23,729 nt of DNA from an uncultured Oscillibacter sp. (GTDB lineage Bacteria; Bacillota; Clostridia; Oscillospirales; Oscillospiraceae). The stretch is taken from positions 1 to 23,729 of the forward strand of contig CAJUOD010000039.1 of NCBI GenBank assembly GCA_910587875.1. The letters run 5' to 3'. Shown here piece after piece: positions 22,772-23,729 of the stretch (its first letter is position 1; every line of letters begins with the position of its first letter). A program made the translations under genes and the position numbers. Below the pieces are notes generated by a model. It was not told where the DNA came from. It ran no database searches and saw nothing but the letters and a program-made list of their open reading frames with translations.

Positions 22772-22987
22772 TTGATTCCATGCACCAGTGAATGCGTCTA
22801 TCAATCCGACGGCCTCTGCACGCTGGACAGCGCCGCCGCCGCCGGCGTGCCCGCTTTGGGCGGCGCCTGCGTCCACTTTATCCCCGTAAGGCGGCTCGAA
22901 TCGCCTCACCGATATTCCGAACGGGCAGAAGCCGCAGGTCCGGGAAGCTCTCCAGCTCCCGATGGGCCGGGACCACACAGCGCTTAA
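22772..22987 (+). CDS. Small Cys-motif protein (C-x3-C-x7-C), uncertain
   Basis: A 71-residue frame from TTG 22772 with GGAGG at 22761-22765. Residues 2-37 (IPCTSECVYQSDGLCTLDSA ... GACVHFIP) have four cysteines at 4, 8, 16 and 34. They resemble small clostridial proteins of about 40-60 aa with a C-x3-C-Y-x-DGxC core, possibly metal-binding. The part after residue 37 reads through the end of convergent radA, overlapping it by about 110 bp, and has a composition like an antisense shadow. The native gene may have lost its stop, or only the first half matters. The function is unknown. Confidence 0.5.
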   Translation: MIPCTSECVYQSDGLCTLDSAAAAGVPALGGACVHFIPVRRLESPHRYSERAEAAGPGSSPAPDGPGPHSA

Positions 22988-23729
22988 ACCCCAGCCGCCG
23001 GACCTCGGCTACCCGCTGGGCCAGCTGGCTGACGCTCCGCAGCTCCCCGGTGAGCCCGACTTCCCCGATGGCCGCCAAGTCGCCGGGAACGGGCTTGTCC
23101 AGATAGCTGGAGGCCAGCGCCACCACGGCGGCCAGGTCCGCGGCGGGCTCGTCCAATTGCAGGCCGCCGATGATGTTCAGATAGGCGTCGCAGGTGGACA
23201 GCTTCAGCCCGCCCCGCTTCTCCAGGACCGCCAGCAGCATGGCCGCCCGGTTGTAGTCGAAGCCGTTGCTGGTCCGCCGGGGATTTCCCCCCGCGGAGCC
23301 CACCACCAGTGCCTGAACTTCCGCCAGCACAGGCCTTGCGCCCTCCATCACGCAGGTGACGCAGGTGCCCGGGGTTTCCTCCGGACGGCCGGACAGCAGC
23401 ATTTGGGAGGGGTTTTCTACCTCCGCCAGCCCGCCGTCTCCCATCTCGAAGACGCCGATCTCGTTGGTGGCCCCGAAGCGGTTTTTCGCCGCTCGGAGGA
23501 TGCGGCAGAAGGTGTGCCGGTCCCCCTCGAAGTACAGCACGCAGTCCACCATGTGCTCCAGGACCTTGGGCCCGGCAATGGAGCCCTCTTTATTCACATG
23601 GCCGATCACGAATACCGTGATGTTGTTTCCCTTGGCCAGCTGCATCAGGGCCATGGTGCAGTCCTTCACCTGGCTGACGCTGCCCGCCGGGGAATCCAGG
23701 GCGTCGTTGCAGAGCGTCTGGATGGAGTC
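22878..23729 (-). CDS. radA: DNA repair protein RadA, 3' part (5' end outside window)
   Basis: RecA-like ATPase that helps branch migration during recombinational repair. About 283 residues are visible and the frame is open at the window edge. Seen are the end of the Walker B strand (DSIQT), the RadA-specific motif RAAKNRFGATNE, and the Lon-protease-like C-terminal domain (NIIGGLQLDEPAADLAAVVALASSYLDKPVP... to RNIGEAIRAALRG). The N-terminal zinc finger and Walker A lie outside. It converges with, and overlaps, the small cysteine-motif frame. Confidence 0.95.
   Translation of the reverse strand, partial: DSIQTLCNDALDSPAGSVSQVKDCTMALMQLAKGNNITVFVIGHVNKEGSIAGPKVLEHMVDCVLYFEGDRHTFCRILRAAKNRFGATNEIGVFEMGDGGLAEVENPSQMLLSGRPEETPGTCVTCVMEGARPVLAEVQALVVGSAGGNPRRTSNGFDYNRAAMLLAVLEKRGGLKLSTCDAYLNIIGGLQLDEPAADLAAVVALASSYLDKPVPGDLAAIGEVGLTGELRSVSQLAQRVAEVRRLGFKRCVVPAHRELESFPDLRLLPVRNIGEAIRAALRG

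Noticed and set aside
1..23729. CRISPR array, prophage, insertion sequence, tRNA or rRNA
   Set aside because: I saw no regular spaced repeats, transposase, phage genes or tRNA-like stretch. The recombinase is the only mobile-type gene.

Overview
The window is about 23.7 kb of GC-rich chromosomal DNA from an endospore-forming Firmicute. The likely group is the Oscillospiraceae/Ruminococcaceae side of the Clostridia (Flavonifractor, Oscillibacter and Intestinimonas are the kind of genome I have in mind). This is inferred from the high GC together with typical Firmicute gene order, the spore proteins SpoVM, SipL and SpoIVA, a PPi-type phosphofructokinase and strong GGAGG ribosome binding sites. 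Genus is a guess. Nothing looks like a plasmid, phage or CRISPR region, and I saw no tRNA or rRNA. Layout: (1) Positions 1-7989 hold one tightly packed, mostly overlapping plus-strand operon: def (3' part), fmt, a YugP-type membrane metallopeptidase, rsmB, rlmN, prpC, prkC and rsgA, ending in a terminator. It covers translation start, rRNA methylation, ribosome assembly and the PASTA kinase/PP2C phosphatase pair. (2) Positions 8046-9973 form a sporulation block: a 63-aa Gly/Cys-rich membrane protein, a 22-codon gene that I read as spoVM, and a LysM-ended 512-aa protein that fits SipL. (3) Positions 10044-12451 hold a minus-strand polar amino acid ABC transporter (ATPase, permease, lipoprotein). 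(4) 12673-14148 is spoIVA. SpoVM, SipL and SpoIVA are the known base layer of the spore coat; sipL and spoIVA carry nearly identical sigma-E-type promoters. (5) Next come ogt (minus), coaX (plus), and an ECF sigma factor with a membrane-anchored partner, preceded by a sequence that looks like an autoregulated ECF promoter. (6) pfp (minus) and fba (plus) are divergent glycolysis genes sharing an AT-rich promoter region. (7) Then an AraC/GyrI-type regulator, a small amidase_6-type protein, and a minus-strand Xer-like tyrosine recombinase with a 28-bp palindrome directly upstream of its ribosome binding site. The palindrome has the 11-6-11 layout of a dif site. (8) The right edge carries a small cysteine-motif ORF convergent with the 3' part of radA. 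The best candidates for something new are the recombinase with its palindrome, the 22-codon spoVM and its glycine-rich neighbour, and the ECF module. The rest is well-known housekeeping and sporulation biology. All family calls are from reading motifs; no database search was possible.
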